From contig OZ254088.1 in the NCBI GenBank assembly GCA_965267605.1, positions 1,736,001-1,800,000 of the forward strand: a DNA stretch of 64,000 nucleotides. The letters are read 5' to 3'. A model generated the notes under the pieces. It was not told the origin of the DNA, searched no databases, and saw only the letters and a program-made list of their open reading frames with translations. The DNA comes from G965267605 sp965267605. Lineage in GTDB: Bacteria; Bacteroidota; Bacteroidia; Flavobacteriales_E; Vicingaceae. Made by a program: the position numbers and the translations under genes. Positions 18,395-26,465 of the stretch are shown piece after piece. Within the stretch, counting starts at the first letter, position 1, and each line of letters starts with the position of its first letter.

Positions 18395-20110
18395 ATGATG
18401 ATGAGATCGCTGATTACATGTGCTTTATTCCTGGTTACACTTTGTGCAGCCGCCCAATTCAAATACCCACAAAAGTATTTCAGATCACCCGTTGATATAC
18501 CCATGTATCTCTCCGGCAACTTTGGAGAGATTCGTCCTAATCACTTCCACGCAGGATTGGATATCAAAACGCAAGGTGTTATAGGAAAGAATATTTACGC
18601 TTGCGCGGATGGATACGTTTCCCGCATCAAGATCTCCCCATGGGGTTACGGTAAGGTAGTCTACATCGATCATCCCAATGGATTTACAACCGTTTACGCG
18701 CACTTGAGTAAGTTCTCAGATAAGATCGAAAAGTATATCCATCAACGCCAACTTGAAAATGAAAGCTGGGAAGTGGATGTGTATCCCGATAGTATTGCCA
18801 TTCCGGTTACCAAGGGAGAAATAATCGCCAAATCAGGTAGCAGTGGCAGCTCTCTTGCTCCGCATTTGCACTTTGAGATCCGAGAAACTGTTAGTGAACG
18901 TGTAATCAACCCCCTGTTGTTCGGCATGGACATCAAGGATAACATCAAGCCTATCTTCAAATCAGCAATGATCTATACCGTTCGCGGTGGAAGCATCAAT
19001 GGTAAATGGAATACAAAGTATCCTGTATCGGTAACCGGAAAAGCCGGTGTATATAAACGAGCCTACCAAATACCCATCAAGGTCTCAGGTGATATTGGAA
19101 TTGGCGTTGAAGTAGAAGATCGCATCAATGGCAGCGGCAACAGGAATGGCATTTACAGCATCAAACTGTATGTGGATGACCAATTGTACTTCAGCCACGA
19201 AATGGAAAAATTCGCGTTCAATGAATCCAGGTACAGTAACTCCCACATGGACTTCACTTATAAATTGGATAAAAACAAACGCATTCAGAAGTGCTTTCCC
19301 GATCCGAACAATAGGCTAAGCGTTTATCAGACCCTTGAAAACAACGGAGTCATTAGGTTTGATGATGACAAATTGCACAAGGTGCGCATCGTTACAAAGG
19401 ATGTCTATGGCAATCAAAGTGAGCTCAACTTCGACCTGCAAGCTCAGAAGTATGATCCAACCAATGATCATGGTGGTGTAAGGTTAGGTCAAACCATTCC
19501 CTGCAAAAGTGGAGGTAGTTTCAGTAAAGACGGCTTCTTCGTGGAAATTTCCGACACTGCGCTGTACAAAGACCTTCAGGTATCTTATGCCAAAAGAGAT
19601 ACGTTCCGTGGTGCCATTTCGCCTACGTACAGGTTTAACAACGACCGCACTCCTGTTCACGCCTATATTGATATTGGCATCAAGGCCAACGTTTCCAAGG
19701 CTCTTAAGGATAAGTGTGTGATTTCCAGGTTTGACTCTAAAGGGAGATACTACGGCCATAAAGGCGAATGGAGGGGTGACGTATTTCACATACAAACCAA
19801 GTACTTTGGTGACTTCTGTCTGATGACAGACACCAAGGCGCCCGTTATTACTCCCGTCAATATCTCCGAGGGCAAATACATGGGTAAGAACAAGACATTG
19901 ATCGTGCGTGCAGCAGATAACCTAGCAGGTATTGTTTCTTATAAGGGCTACATCGATGGCAAGTTCGTAATCATGGAATACAAGCCCAGAAAAGCGCAAA
20001 TGATCTATCGATTCGGTCCGGAGATCAAACCCGGAGACCATACATTCAAAATGGTTGTAAAAGACGCGGTTGGCAACGAATCTACTTACGAAGCCAAATT
20101 CAGGCGCTAA
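18395..20110 (+). CDS. M23 family metallopeptidase with signal peptide
   Basis: A 571-residue secreted peptidase. Residues 1-20 form a signal peptide ending CAAAQ. The LytM domain follows at about 40-175, with zinc ligands His52 and Asp56 (FHAGLD) and the HLH pair at 157-159; these enzymes cut peptide crosslinks of peptidoglycan in the periplasm. The remaining 390 residues are Tyr- and Asp-rich beta-strand sequence with no family I can name, probably substrate- or wall-binding. Three ATG codons follow one another at the start (18395, 18398, 18401), so the exact one is open. Its TAA stop shares CTAA with the convergent T9SS gene. Confidence 0.92.
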   Translation: MMMRSLITCALFLVTLCAAAQFKYPQKYFRSPVDIPMYLSGNFGEIRPNHFHAGLDIKTQGVIGKNIYACADGYVSRIKISPWGYGKVVYIDHPNGFTTVYAHLSKFSDKIEKYIHQRQLENESWEVDVYPDSIAIPVTKGEIIAKSGSSGSSLAPHLHFEIRETVSERVINPLLFGMDIKDNIKPIFKSAMIYTVRGGSINGKWNTKYPVSVTGKAGVYKRAYQIPIKVSGDIGIGVEVEDRINGSGNRNGIYSIKLYVDDQLYFSHEMEKFAFNESRYSNSHMDFTYKLDKNKRIQKCFPDPNNRLSVYQTLENNGVIRFDDDKLHKVRIVTKDVYGNQSELNFDLQAQKYDPTNDHGGVRLGQTIPCKSGGSFSKDGFFVEISDTALYKDLQVSYAKRDTFRGAISPTYRFNNDRTPVHAYIDIGIKANVSKALKDKCVISRFDSKGRYYGHKGEWRGDVFHIQTKYFGDFCLMTDTKAPVITPVNISEGKYMGKNKTLIVRAADNLAGIVSYKGYIDGKFVIMEYKPRKAQMIYRFGPEIKPGDHTFKMVVKDAVGNESTYEAKFRR

Positions 20111-21195
20111 CGCGTCAGCTGTAGTTTGAGACGCTCAACGGTTCTGCCCGTTCTCAACTCCATGATGTATACCCCAGATTTCAACACCTCTCTATCCAGG
20201 CTCAGTCTATGAATATTCAATCCATGTTCGCTGTTCAGGTTTCTATCAAGGATGGTCTTGCCCAGAATGTCATACATGCGAATACTTATCGGCACTCTGT
20301 TGGATAATTTGAATTGCGCCATTACCATGTCTTTGGCTGGATTCGGATACACTTTGAACTCCTGAATTGGATTTACCTGTTCTTCAATCGCCACTTGAGG
20401 CACTGCTCTTACACTGTCCAGATACGCTATCTCGTAAGCACCCTGACGATCGATGATCGTCATGACAGGAATTCCCATTCCCTTGGCCAACCATTTGTAC
20501 TCTACCTCCGGTTGACGCGCAACCGAAAAGCCATTGCCCAATGTTGTAATGTAAGTGGTATCAGTTCTCGTAACTGTAGATTTCACCCTCAGCGCTGTGT
20601 ACGTGCCGAAAGGTGTTTTTACAGTTCCCCAACCATCTACGGTATCAATGCGGTAATAACTCTGACCATAATACCCCAGCCCGGGCACGGTTATCCCATA
20701 TTCGGTGTAGCCAGAATCTGTATTCAAATAGTTCAGCGGAAACGCATAAAGGCGATCCACAGGCACATTTCGTACCGAGGCCGGTAACCCTTGAATCTCC
20801 GCTCCAAAACCAGTATGGCTATACTCTGCACTGCTGTTCTTATAGAAGTTGAATACCTTCTCAACTGCAACCGTACCCAGACTAAAGTCTTGGCCAGCCA
20901 CCGCATAGCTTGAAAAATGTGCCGGATAGGTTATACCATTGTTAAAGAACAACTGGTAGCCTATGGGTGTAGTTGCAACACCAACATACCGGTCTACTCT
21001 TTGTGATGTAGCACTTAGGTCGGAAAAATCCCAGAAGTAGTTGGTGTCTGTAACGGTTGGGTCCTGGGTTCCTATAGTGGCTGAAAGGCTGATTCTAAAT
21101 GAATCATTCAGCGCGGGCATATCCGTATTATCAATGGTGATCTGAGCACTGGCCGCAGCCGTCATCAGCATAAATGCGAAAGTAATTTGCTTCAT
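20107..21195 (-). CDS. Secreted protein with T9SS type A sorting domain
   Basis: A 362-residue protein with an N-terminal signal peptide ending ASAQ (about residue 18) and a C-terminal type IX sorting domain from about 280 (FKVYPNPAKD, then GKTILDRN and the closing VYIMELRTG with basic tail). T9SS cargo is moved across the outer membrane and attached to the cell surface or released. The central 250 residues are beta-rich, with Tyr, Thr and Asp, and resemble hypothetical Bacteroidota surface proteins; no enzymatic motif is visible. A candidate -7 element (TACCTTTA) is 16 nt upstream. Confidence 0.85.
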   Translation of the reverse strand: MKQITFAFMLMTAAASAQITIDNTDMPALNDSFRISLSATIGTQDPTVTDTNYFWDFSDLSATSQRVDRYVGVATTPIGYQLFFNNGITYPAHFSSYAVAGQDFSLGTVAVEKVFNFYKNSSAEYSHTGFGAEIQGLPASVRNVPVDRLYAFPLNYLNTDSGYTEYGITVPGLGYYGQSYYRIDTVDGWGTVKTPFGTYTALRVKSTVTRTDTTYITTLGNGFSVARQPEVEYKWLAKGMGIPVMTIIDRQGAYEIAYLDSVRAVPQVAIEEQVNPIQEFKVYPNPAKDMVMAQFKLSNRVPISIRMYDILGKTILDRNLNSEHGLNIHRLSLDREVLKSGVYIMELRTGRTVERLKLQLTR

Positions 21196-21226
21196 GAGAT
21201 ACCTTTGAGGCTAAAGGTACTCAATC

Positions 21227-21613
21227 TCAATAGCCCAGAAGTACTCTTCTTGAGTGAACTTGCTTATCCACCTCTACCTTGAGGAAATACATATTTGGTG
21301 TAAGGTTGAGTTCTGTGGTTGAAACCACCCAATTCATATGTCCTTTTCCGTGGGTACCAGCGTTCTGACTGTAGACTTCATTGCCTACCAGATCAAACAG
21401 CTTCACCTTTACATCGGCTTTATCGTCCAACGCTACATTCACTGTAAAAACCTCTGGCGTGTTCTGAACAGTATCCTTACCGAACTGCTTACCGATCAGC
21501 ACGGTATCAGAGAAGGATGAATCGGCACGAAAGTTGGAAATTGAATCAAGCTTGGTCTGACCAAACATGGCTATTGGAGCGAGAACAATTAGTGATAGGA
21601 TTAGACGTTTCAT
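21227..21613 (-). CDS. Small secreted protein resembling a free-standing sorting domain
   Basis: A 128-residue exported protein: signal peptide MKRLILSLIVLAPIAMFG, then about 40 residues of linker, then 70 residues whose strand pattern (FTVNVALDDKADVKVKLFD, GNEVYSQN, LTPNMYFLKVEVD, RRVLLGY) matches a T9SS C-terminal sorting domain. There is no other domain, so it is almost only a sorting signal. The GTG at 21619 would add two residues; ATG at 21613 is preferred. It lies 32 nt upstream of the T9SS gene on the same strand and could share a transcript. Function unknown. Confidence 0.72.
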   Translation of the reverse strand: MKRLILSLIVLAPIAMFGQTKLDSISNFRADSSFSDTVLIGKQFGKDTVQNTPEVFTVNVALDDKADVKVKLFDLVGNEVYSQNAGTHGKGHMNWVVSTTELNLTPNMYFLKVEVDKQVHSRRVLLGY

Positions 21614-21674
21614 TGACACTGGTTTAGTACCGTAAAGTTATAGCAGCAACGAACACCACGCTGTTAAAGTTTGT

Positions 21675-21682
21675 TAACTTTG
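21675..21682 (+). promoter_or_regulatory. -7 promoter element for the carboxypeptidase-like regulatory domain gene
   Basis: TAACTTTG is a perfect TAnnTTTG match ending eight bases before the first ATG at 21691. Confidence 0.55.
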
Positions 21683-21690
21683 TACTGGAA

Positions 21691-22350
21691 ATGATGGAAT
21701 GGAAAAAACACCATAAAATACTGTTAATCTGCTTGTTAACAGTATTGACTTTAAGTTCTTCTGCTCAAACAACGAAGAAAGACAGTGCCAGAAAGGTCAT
21801 CCAGTTTTCTGGTGTAATCGTTACAGCAGATAGCCTTACTCCCATTCCATACACTAGCGTAATCGTTCGCAATACTTACCGAGGAACCGTAAGTGATTAC
21901 TATGGTTTCTTCTCTTTTGTTGCGCAGGCTGGAGACACAATCGAGTTTTCAAATATCAGTTTCAAGAAAGCTCAATTTGTTATTCCCACTGATCTAACGG
22001 AGAGTAGGTATTCATTGATTCAAATGATGGTGGCAGATACGTTCCAACTGAACGCTCAGATCGTCTACCCCTATCCTACTCCTGAACAATTCAAACAGGC
22101 GTTCCTCTATATGGACATTCCTGACGATGACCTTGAGCGGGCTCGGAGAAACTTATCTAAAGAGTATCTAGCCAACCTGGAGCAGAACATGCCTGCAGAT
22201 CCGAATATGGCCTTCAGACTCACGCTCAAAAAACAAAACGCAAGGCTATATTACGCGGGCCAATTGCCTCCCAATAATCTGCTTAACCCAATTGCATGGG
22301 CCAAATTCATTGAGGCCTGGAAGCGTGGAGACTTCAAAAAGAAAAAGTAG
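21691..22350 (+). CDS. Secreted protein with carboxypeptidase-like regulatory domain
   Basis: A 219-residue exported protein. The signal peptide is about residues 1-27 (hydrophobic run, then SSAQ). Residues 38-105 are a CarboxypepD_reg-like beta-sandwich: FSGVIVTADSLTPIPYTSV, then GTVSDYYGFFSF and an IEFSNISF strand, the pattern that precedes TonB-dependent receptors in this phylum. No receptor barrel follows; the last 90 residues are helical, with a Pro-rich stretch and a Lys-rich tail. Two ATGs are adjacent (21691, 21694). The next gene starts inside its last codons on the same strand, suggesting translational coupling. Confidence 0.8.
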   Translation: MMEWKKHHKILLICLLTVLTLSSSAQTTKKDSARKVIQFSGVIVTADSLTPIPYTSVIVRNTYRGTVSDYYGFFSFVAQAGDTIEFSNISFKKAQFVIPTDLTESRYSLIQMMVADTFQLNAQIVYPYPTPEQFKQAFLYMDIPDDDLERARRNLSKEYLANLEQNMPADPNMAFRLTLKKQNARLYYAGQLPPNNLLNPIAWAKFIEAWKRGDFKKKK

Positions 22351-22912
22351 CATCTCCTATGCCGTTGGTGTTCTAGAGGATGCCCGGGCCATTGCAGAGA
22401 TATCTGACATTGCATTTGGAAGTGGCTACAGATCTATTCAGGAACTACAGCGATTGCTGGACAAACCCAGTGGCGTTTCCATTATAGCACGTGAAGGCCA
22501 GGAAGTGGTTGGCTTCGCAAACTCTCTGATCCTCACGAGTCTGGAAGAAATGGAGGATGAATTCAAAATGGACAAGACCTGGATCCGTTCGAAACTTAAA
22601 CCCCACCTACCCCTGGCTATTCGAAAAGGCACAGTGGTACAAGAGAATTACCAGGGCAAAGGAATTGGAAAGCAACTCTTTACGAAGACCCAGCAAATAT
22701 TGTCTACCAGGGGATGCAAGGCCATCGTTACACCCGTGTGGATGAATGGCTCAGAAAGAGGTGTTAAAACACTATTGGAATCAATGGGATATTTTCCTGT
22801 TGCCCGATTCGATAACTATTGGACTGAGGACGCCAAAGAAAAAGAATACGATTGCCCTGTTTGTGGAAGTGGATGTAATTGCGGAATGATGCTTTACATC
22901 AAACTGTTATAA
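22325..22912 (+). CDS. GNAT family N-acetyltransferase with cysteine-rich C-terminus
   Basis: A protein of about 195 residues with the acetyl-CoA site QENYQGKGIGKQLF (motif A of GNAT) in the middle and the preceding strand RKGTVV. The start is uncertain: ATG at 22292 lies deeper in the previous gene, while GTG at 22325 gives a shorter overlap of 26 nt and a cleaner start; there is no ATG in frame between. The unusual part is the tail CPVCGSGCNCGMM, with four Cys in ten residues, outside the catalytic core and suggestive of metal binding. Substrate unknown. It ends with overlapping stop codons against the M28 peptidase. Confidence 0.8.
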   Translation: METSKRKSSISYAVGVLEDARAIAEISDIAFGSGYRSIQELQRLLDKPSGVSIIAREGQEVVGFANSLILTSLEEMEDEFKMDKTWIRSKLKPHLPLAIRKGTVVQENYQGKGIGKQLFTKTQQILSTRGCKAIVTPVWMNGSERGVKTLLESMGYFPVARFDNYWTEDAKEKEYDCPVCGSGCNCGMMLYIKLL

Positions 22913-24367
22913 GCCCCAACGCCAGTCTTTACCTAACTCAAGCTTCTCCCGAAGTCCTTGTTTTTCAAGAAACTTGCCGACCTGTTCGGAAGTCATGTGT
23001 TTAGCTGGAAAATCCTCGCAATTGGCTACACCGTACATCAACATAGAAACGAAGCGTACATTGTTGACCATTGCAGTTTTGTCTACCAATCCAAAATCAT
23101 CACAACTCGAGTGGTAACAGCCATAAATACTGCTTTTCATATTGCTCGCTGGAGCGATAACGGGTACACCCTCTTCCATAAACGGTTGATGATCGCTATG
23201 CAATCCAGCACGGTTCGGCAACTTGTTCTTAAACACAGTATCTACACGCGCTATGTGGGTACCTATGGTATCCAGTAATGGAACCAGTTCATCGCGACCG
23301 CTGGCATTGAACCCTACCGGATTGCCAGCCATATCAAGATTGATATAGGTAACCACATTCTTGATTTCGCCCGTTTCTACCAAATGCTCTACGTAAGCCT
23401 TAGAACCTAGGAGTCCCTCTTCCTCTCCCATGAACATTATGAAGCGAAGACTACGCTTCAATGGAAGTTTCAATTTCAGCGCTTGCATAGTTCTAGCGAT
23501 ATCCAGCACACTAAAAGACCCTATGCCGTTATCAATCGCACCTGTCGCAAGATCCCACGAATCCAAATGGCCACCCACACAGATATACTCGTCAGGAAGT
23601 TCACTTCCCTTGATCTCTGCAATGACATTGCGTGCCTTGATCTTGTCGCTGTGGTTCTCCATTTTGATCTGCACCTCGAAAGGTGCTTCCTTCAACCAGG
23701 TGCGCAAAGAATCTCCATTTTCAAATGAAGCGCATACCGCAGGGATTGGAATCAAATCACCTGTTACAGAAGCTGTTCCCGTTAGGAGTATCTGTCCCTG
23801 AACGCCATTCTTGAAAATGATGCCGGCTGCGCCATGCTCAATTGCCAATAGTGATTTCTCAGACCGATGCAGGTTTCCTTTGGTCCCCTTCGGCTCCAAT
23901 CCAAGGTTCATCAAAACCACTTTGCCCGGGATCGAATCCTTTAATCTTTCGAAATCTGCCTTCAGTCCATTACCAACATCTATTAATGGGGCCTTCACAT
24001 CAGCCGATACTGGAGAATGCGCCAGACTTACAACATCAATATTTCTTGCTTCATCACCTACTAATGCATCTAGCGAAACAGATTCTCTCATCCAGCTCAC
24101 AGCCTCAAACTCGAAGAAGTGAACGTTCTCCAATTGCCATTCCTTTAAAAGCGCATAGGTAAACTGTTCCGCCTTCGCTCCATTAGCCGTTCCCGTCAAC
24201 CTGTGACCAATATCAGTAGTGGCCTGTTCCAGCAATGGATAGGCCCTGGAATTGTTCAATACCTCCTGATCAATTAAGGGAAACGCTTCATCCAGCTTAG
24301 GATATTCGGGTTTGGTTGTACAACCCATTACCGTTATTGCTGCCGCTATGTAAAAGACTTTCCGCAT
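22907..24367 (-). CDS. M28 family peptidase lipoprotein
   Basis: A 486-residue exported dinuclear zinc aminopeptidase-like protein. The mature start is a lipobox (AAITVMGC), so it is predicted to be anchored to a membrane. A PA-like domain (about 120-250, AAGIIFKNG) interrupts the N-terminal half. The zinc set is present: His in GGHLDSWD, Asp in GAIDNGIG, Glu pair in MGEEEGLLGS, Asp in NLDMAGNP and His in SDHQPF. The family cleaves N-terminal residues from peptides. An upstream ATG at 24415 adds 16 residues that lack a signal sequence, so 24367 is preferred. A -7 element (24387-24394, minus) is 19 nt upstream. Confidence 0.93.
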   Translation of the reverse strand: MRKVFYIAAAITVMGCTTKPEYPKLDEAFPLIDQEVLNNSRAYPLLEQATTDIGHRLTGTANGAKAEQFTYALLKEWQLENVHFFEFEAVSWMRESVSLDALVGDEARNIDVVSLAHSPVSADVKAPLIDVGNGLKADFERLKDSIPGKVVLMNLGLEPKGTKGNLHRSEKSLLAIEHGAAGIIFKNGVQGQILLTGTASVTGDLIPIPAVCASFENGDSLRTWLKEAPFEVQIKMENHSDKIKARNVIAEIKGSELPDEYICVGGHLDSWDLATGAIDNGIGSFSVLDIARTMQALKLKLPLKRSLRFIMFMGEEEGLLGSKAYVEHLVETGEIKNVVTYINLDMAGNPVGFNASGRDELVPLLDTIGTHIARVDTVFKNKLPNRAGLHSDHQPFMEEGVPVIAPASNMKSSIYGCYHSSCDDFGLVDKTAMVNNVRFVSMLMYGVANCEDFPAKHMTSEQVGKFLEKQGLREKLELGKDWRWGL

Positions 24368-24386
24368 GATGCTCTGCAAAGGGCAT

Positions 24387-24394
24387 CGAAAATA
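24387..24394 (-). promoter_or_regulatory. -7 promoter element for the M28 peptidase gene
   Basis: The minus strand reads TATTTTCG (TAnnTTTG-type, C at position seven), 19 nt before the ATG at 24367. It faces the YggS promoter on the other strand. Confidence 0.5.
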
Positions 24395-24407
24395 GGGAAA
24401 TTCCTTC

Positions 24408-24421
24408 AACCCCAAGGGGTT
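24408..24421. repeat. Short perfect palindrome between divergent promoters
   Basis: AACCCC, a two-base AA loop, then GGGGTT. It sits in the 60-bp space between the M28 and YggS -7 elements, upstream of both, where an operator would be expected. It has no T-run, so it is not a terminator. Confidence 0.4.
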
Positions 24422-24442
24422 CTACTTTCCATTGCCGGTTTG

Positions 24443-24450
24443 TATCTTCG
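24443..24450 (+). promoter_or_regulatory. -7 promoter element for the YggS gene
   Basis: TATCTTCG matches TAnnTTTG except for C at position seven and ends four bases before the GTG at 24455, again predicting a leaderless mRNA. Confidence 0.55.
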
Positions 24451-24454
24451 CCCC

Positions 24455-25114
24455 GTGAGCACACTGATTGACAAATACCGCCATGTTAAGAATGAACTAC
24501 CGGAGCACGTTACATTGGTAACCGTCTCGAAAACGCGCTCCAATGAAGAAATCATGGAACTCTATAACGAAGGTGAAAGGATCTTCGGAGAAAACAAGGT
24601 ACAGGAGCTTCAAGGTAAGTATGAAGCACTTCCCAAGGACATTCAGTGGCATCTCATTGGTCATCTGCAATCCAATAAGGTTAAATACATCGCACCATTT
24701 GTATCCATGATCCATAGCGTGGATAGCTTGAAACTTGCGAATGAGATTAACAAGCGGTCGCTGCAGCACGAGCGTCAAATAGATTGCCTACTCCAATTCG
24801 ACATTTCGGGAGATGAGAACAAATTCGGGATGACCATAGAAGATGCAGCGGACCTCTTAAGTGCAGATCTTCCCGGAATTCGCTGGCGAGGAGTAATGGG
24901 AATGGCCAGTTTTGTAGATGATGAAACGCTGTTGAGAAATCAATTCGAAAAACTGCGTGATTTCAAGCAGTCGCTTGCAGATAAGGTCATTGACACCTCT
25001 GTATTCAATACTATTTCGATGGGTATGAGCAATGATTACGAAATCGCTATTGAGGAAGGTTCTACCATGGTACGCATCGGAAGCACCATATTTGGACCAA
25101 GAAATTACAATTGA
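24455..25114 (+). CDS. YggS family pyridoxal-phosphate homeostasis protein
   Basis: A 219-residue PLP-binding protein (PLPBP/YggS family), which keeps free pyridoxal phosphate in balance and is not itself known to be catalytic. The PLP lysine is Lys26 in VTVSKT; other marks are GENKVQEL, WHLIGHLQSNK, IHSVDS and the closing SMGMSNDYE with GSTMVRIGS and IFG. The frame opens at a TTG (24440), but that codon lies inside the -7 element; GTG 24455 gives MSTLIDKYR and the expected length. Its stop overlaps the next ATG by one base (TGATG), so the pair is translationally coupled. Confidence 0.95.
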   Translation: MSTLIDKYRHVKNELPEHVTLVTVSKTRSNEEIMELYNEGERIFGENKVQELQGKYEALPKDIQWHLIGHLQSNKVKYIAPFVSMIHSVDSLKLANEINKRSLQHERQIDCLLQFDISGDENKFGMTIEDAADLLSADLPGIRWRGVMGMASFVDDETLLRNQFEKLRDFKQSLADKVIDTSVFNTISMGMSNDYEIAIEEGSTMVRIGSTIFGPRNYN

Positions 25115-25644
25115 TGAGCAAGAAGGAAACCCAGGAACAGAAGGCGTTGAAGCGCTTGCAGAGCGAGAAATCCGCAGAGATCATCAAAGGTCTTACGGAC
25201 TTGCGCAAGCATGGTAAGCACGGCTCTATAAGACCTGTTGTTGAACTACTTGCAGATACAAAGGATGAGGAGGTGCGCAGTCACGCCATGAAGTTTCTAT
25301 GTGATCTACGTCAGGAGGAGGCCCTGGAACCATTGGTAGATTGTATAACGGACGAAGCCTTCGACCATATTAGAAAGGAGTTGTTGGAAGCCTTATGGCA
25401 ATCCAACCTGGATGCTTCTGATTATTTGATGGACCTTATTGGTGTGGTGCCATCAATGACATACAATGAATTGATTGAACTGATGACGGTGATGGATAAC
25501 CTTGAAGGACCGTTCAACAGTTCAGACCTGGATGAGTGTGTTGGTGTGCTTTCCGTGGAACTGGGAATGGTTGAAGACGAGCAACATGGAAACATGCTTT
25601 TGGTGATCCAGGAAATAATTGGCACGCTTCCTGTAGAACAGTAA
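25114..25644 (+). CDS. HEAT-repeat domain protein
   Basis: A 176-residue soluble, acidic, all-helical protein. Residues 18-100 look like HEAT repeats: ADLRKHGKHG-like pairs, KDEEVRSHAMKFLCDLRQEEALEPLVD and the EALWQSNLDASD helix. HEAT repeats are protein-binding scaffolds. The C-terminal third (ELIELMTVMDNLE onward) is also helical. No enzyme motif is seen. The one-base overlap with the YggS gene suggests joint expression; a functional link is only inferred. Confidence 0.75.
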   Translation: MSKKETQEQKALKRLQSEKSAEIIKGLTDLRKHGKHGSIRPVVELLADTKDEEVRSHAMKFLCDLRQEEALEPLVDCITDEAFDHIRKELLEALWQSNLDASDYLMDLIGVVPSMTYNELIELMTVMDNLEGPFNSSDLDECVGVLSVELGMVEDEQHGNMLLVIQEIIGTLPVEQ

Positions 25645-25683
25645 GTGAATCAAATTGAGTAATTTTAAGCTAAACGAGCAGAC

Positions 25684-26322
25684 ATGAAGTCAAAATTCAT
25701 ACTTGCGCTATTGATGGTTGTGGGACTTAGCGCTGCAGTGCATGCAACTGAGGATCCAAAATTTAAGATCAGCTTCGTTCAAAACGGAAAGAAAACAACT
25801 GTAAATCACGGGGTTATAAAACTCAAGAAACAGCCTTTCGCCATCGAAATCGAGATGTCCAAGAAGATGCACCTCATGGTAGCCGCTTCTCAGAAATCAA
25901 AGGTTTACAAGACCGCAATGAAGAATGAGCACATTCATGAAATGTCCATTTTCGCTGAGAAGGGAATGATCGAAGCGAAATTCAATCCTGAGAAGAATGT
26001 ACTACTGAGTGATAAGCAACCTAATTACTGGTATTTCTCAACTGCCAAATCAAATCGGTTCGATAAGGTTGTGGAAGATGAGTACAGCACAAAAGTAACG
26101 TGCACGCGTACTGTAACTCACTTCACGGTAAATGATTCAAAGGAAGAAATTGATGTAAGTGAGATTATTCGCGAGGTTTACCTGGTGTTCATTACAACCA
26201 AGGTAGGCGACAACTCTTTGGATAAAATTGAAGTTCAGAGGCTCCCTGTAAAGATTGAATGGGAAGCGAATTCGTCTAATCTGGATCAGGACGAAGGTGA
26301 GGAAGAAGAGGAAGTAGAGTAA
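25684..26322 (+). CDS. Secreted protein of unknown function
   Basis: A 212-residue exported protein with a clear signal peptide (MKSKFILALLMVVGLSAAVHA). The body is Lys-rich and beta-stranded without a family I recognise. It contains one His pair region (NEHIHEM near residue 80) and ends in a strongly acidic tail (DEGEEEEEVE). A -7-like sequence (TAATTTTA) lies 16 nt upstream, so it is probably transcribed alone or with the upstream pair. Homology search of the mature part would decide its family. Confidence 0.7.
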   Translation: MKSKFILALLMVVGLSAAVHATEDPKFKISFVQNGKKTTVNHGVIKLKKQPFAIEIEMSKKMHLMVAASQKSKVYKTAMKNEHIHEMSIFAEKGMIEAKFNPEKNVLLSDKQPNYWYFSTAKSNRFDKVVEDEYSTKVTCTRTVTHFTVNDSKEEIDVSEIIREVYLVFITTKVGDNSLDKIEVQRLPVKIEWEANSSNLDQDEGEEEEEVE

Positions 26323-26324
26323 TC

Positions 26325-26426
26325 CTAGAACAAGACCACCCAAACCATAAGCGCAAGATTAGCGAGTAGCATAAGCATCGTTAGCTGCGTTCCAATCAAA
26401 GTAATTCTGTTAGTTCTGGTTTTCAT
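26325..26426 (-). CDS. Possible 33-residue membrane miniprotein
   Basis: An ORF too short for standard gene calling, on the same strand as and 39 nt downstream of the DUF3108 gene. It begins MKTRTNRIT (net positive) and continues as one hydrophobic helix rich in Leu, Met, Ala and Val up to VVLF and the stop. This positive-inside pattern is typical of single-span small membrane proteins. Nothing but composition and position supports it, and no recognisable promoter or ribosome site was found. It may share the DUF3108 transcript. Confidence 0.35.
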   Translation of the reverse strand: MKTRTNRITLIGTQLTMLMLLANLALMVWVVLF

Positions 26427-26465
26427 AAATCCGTTTTCAGACTATGAATCGAAAACCATGCCAGA

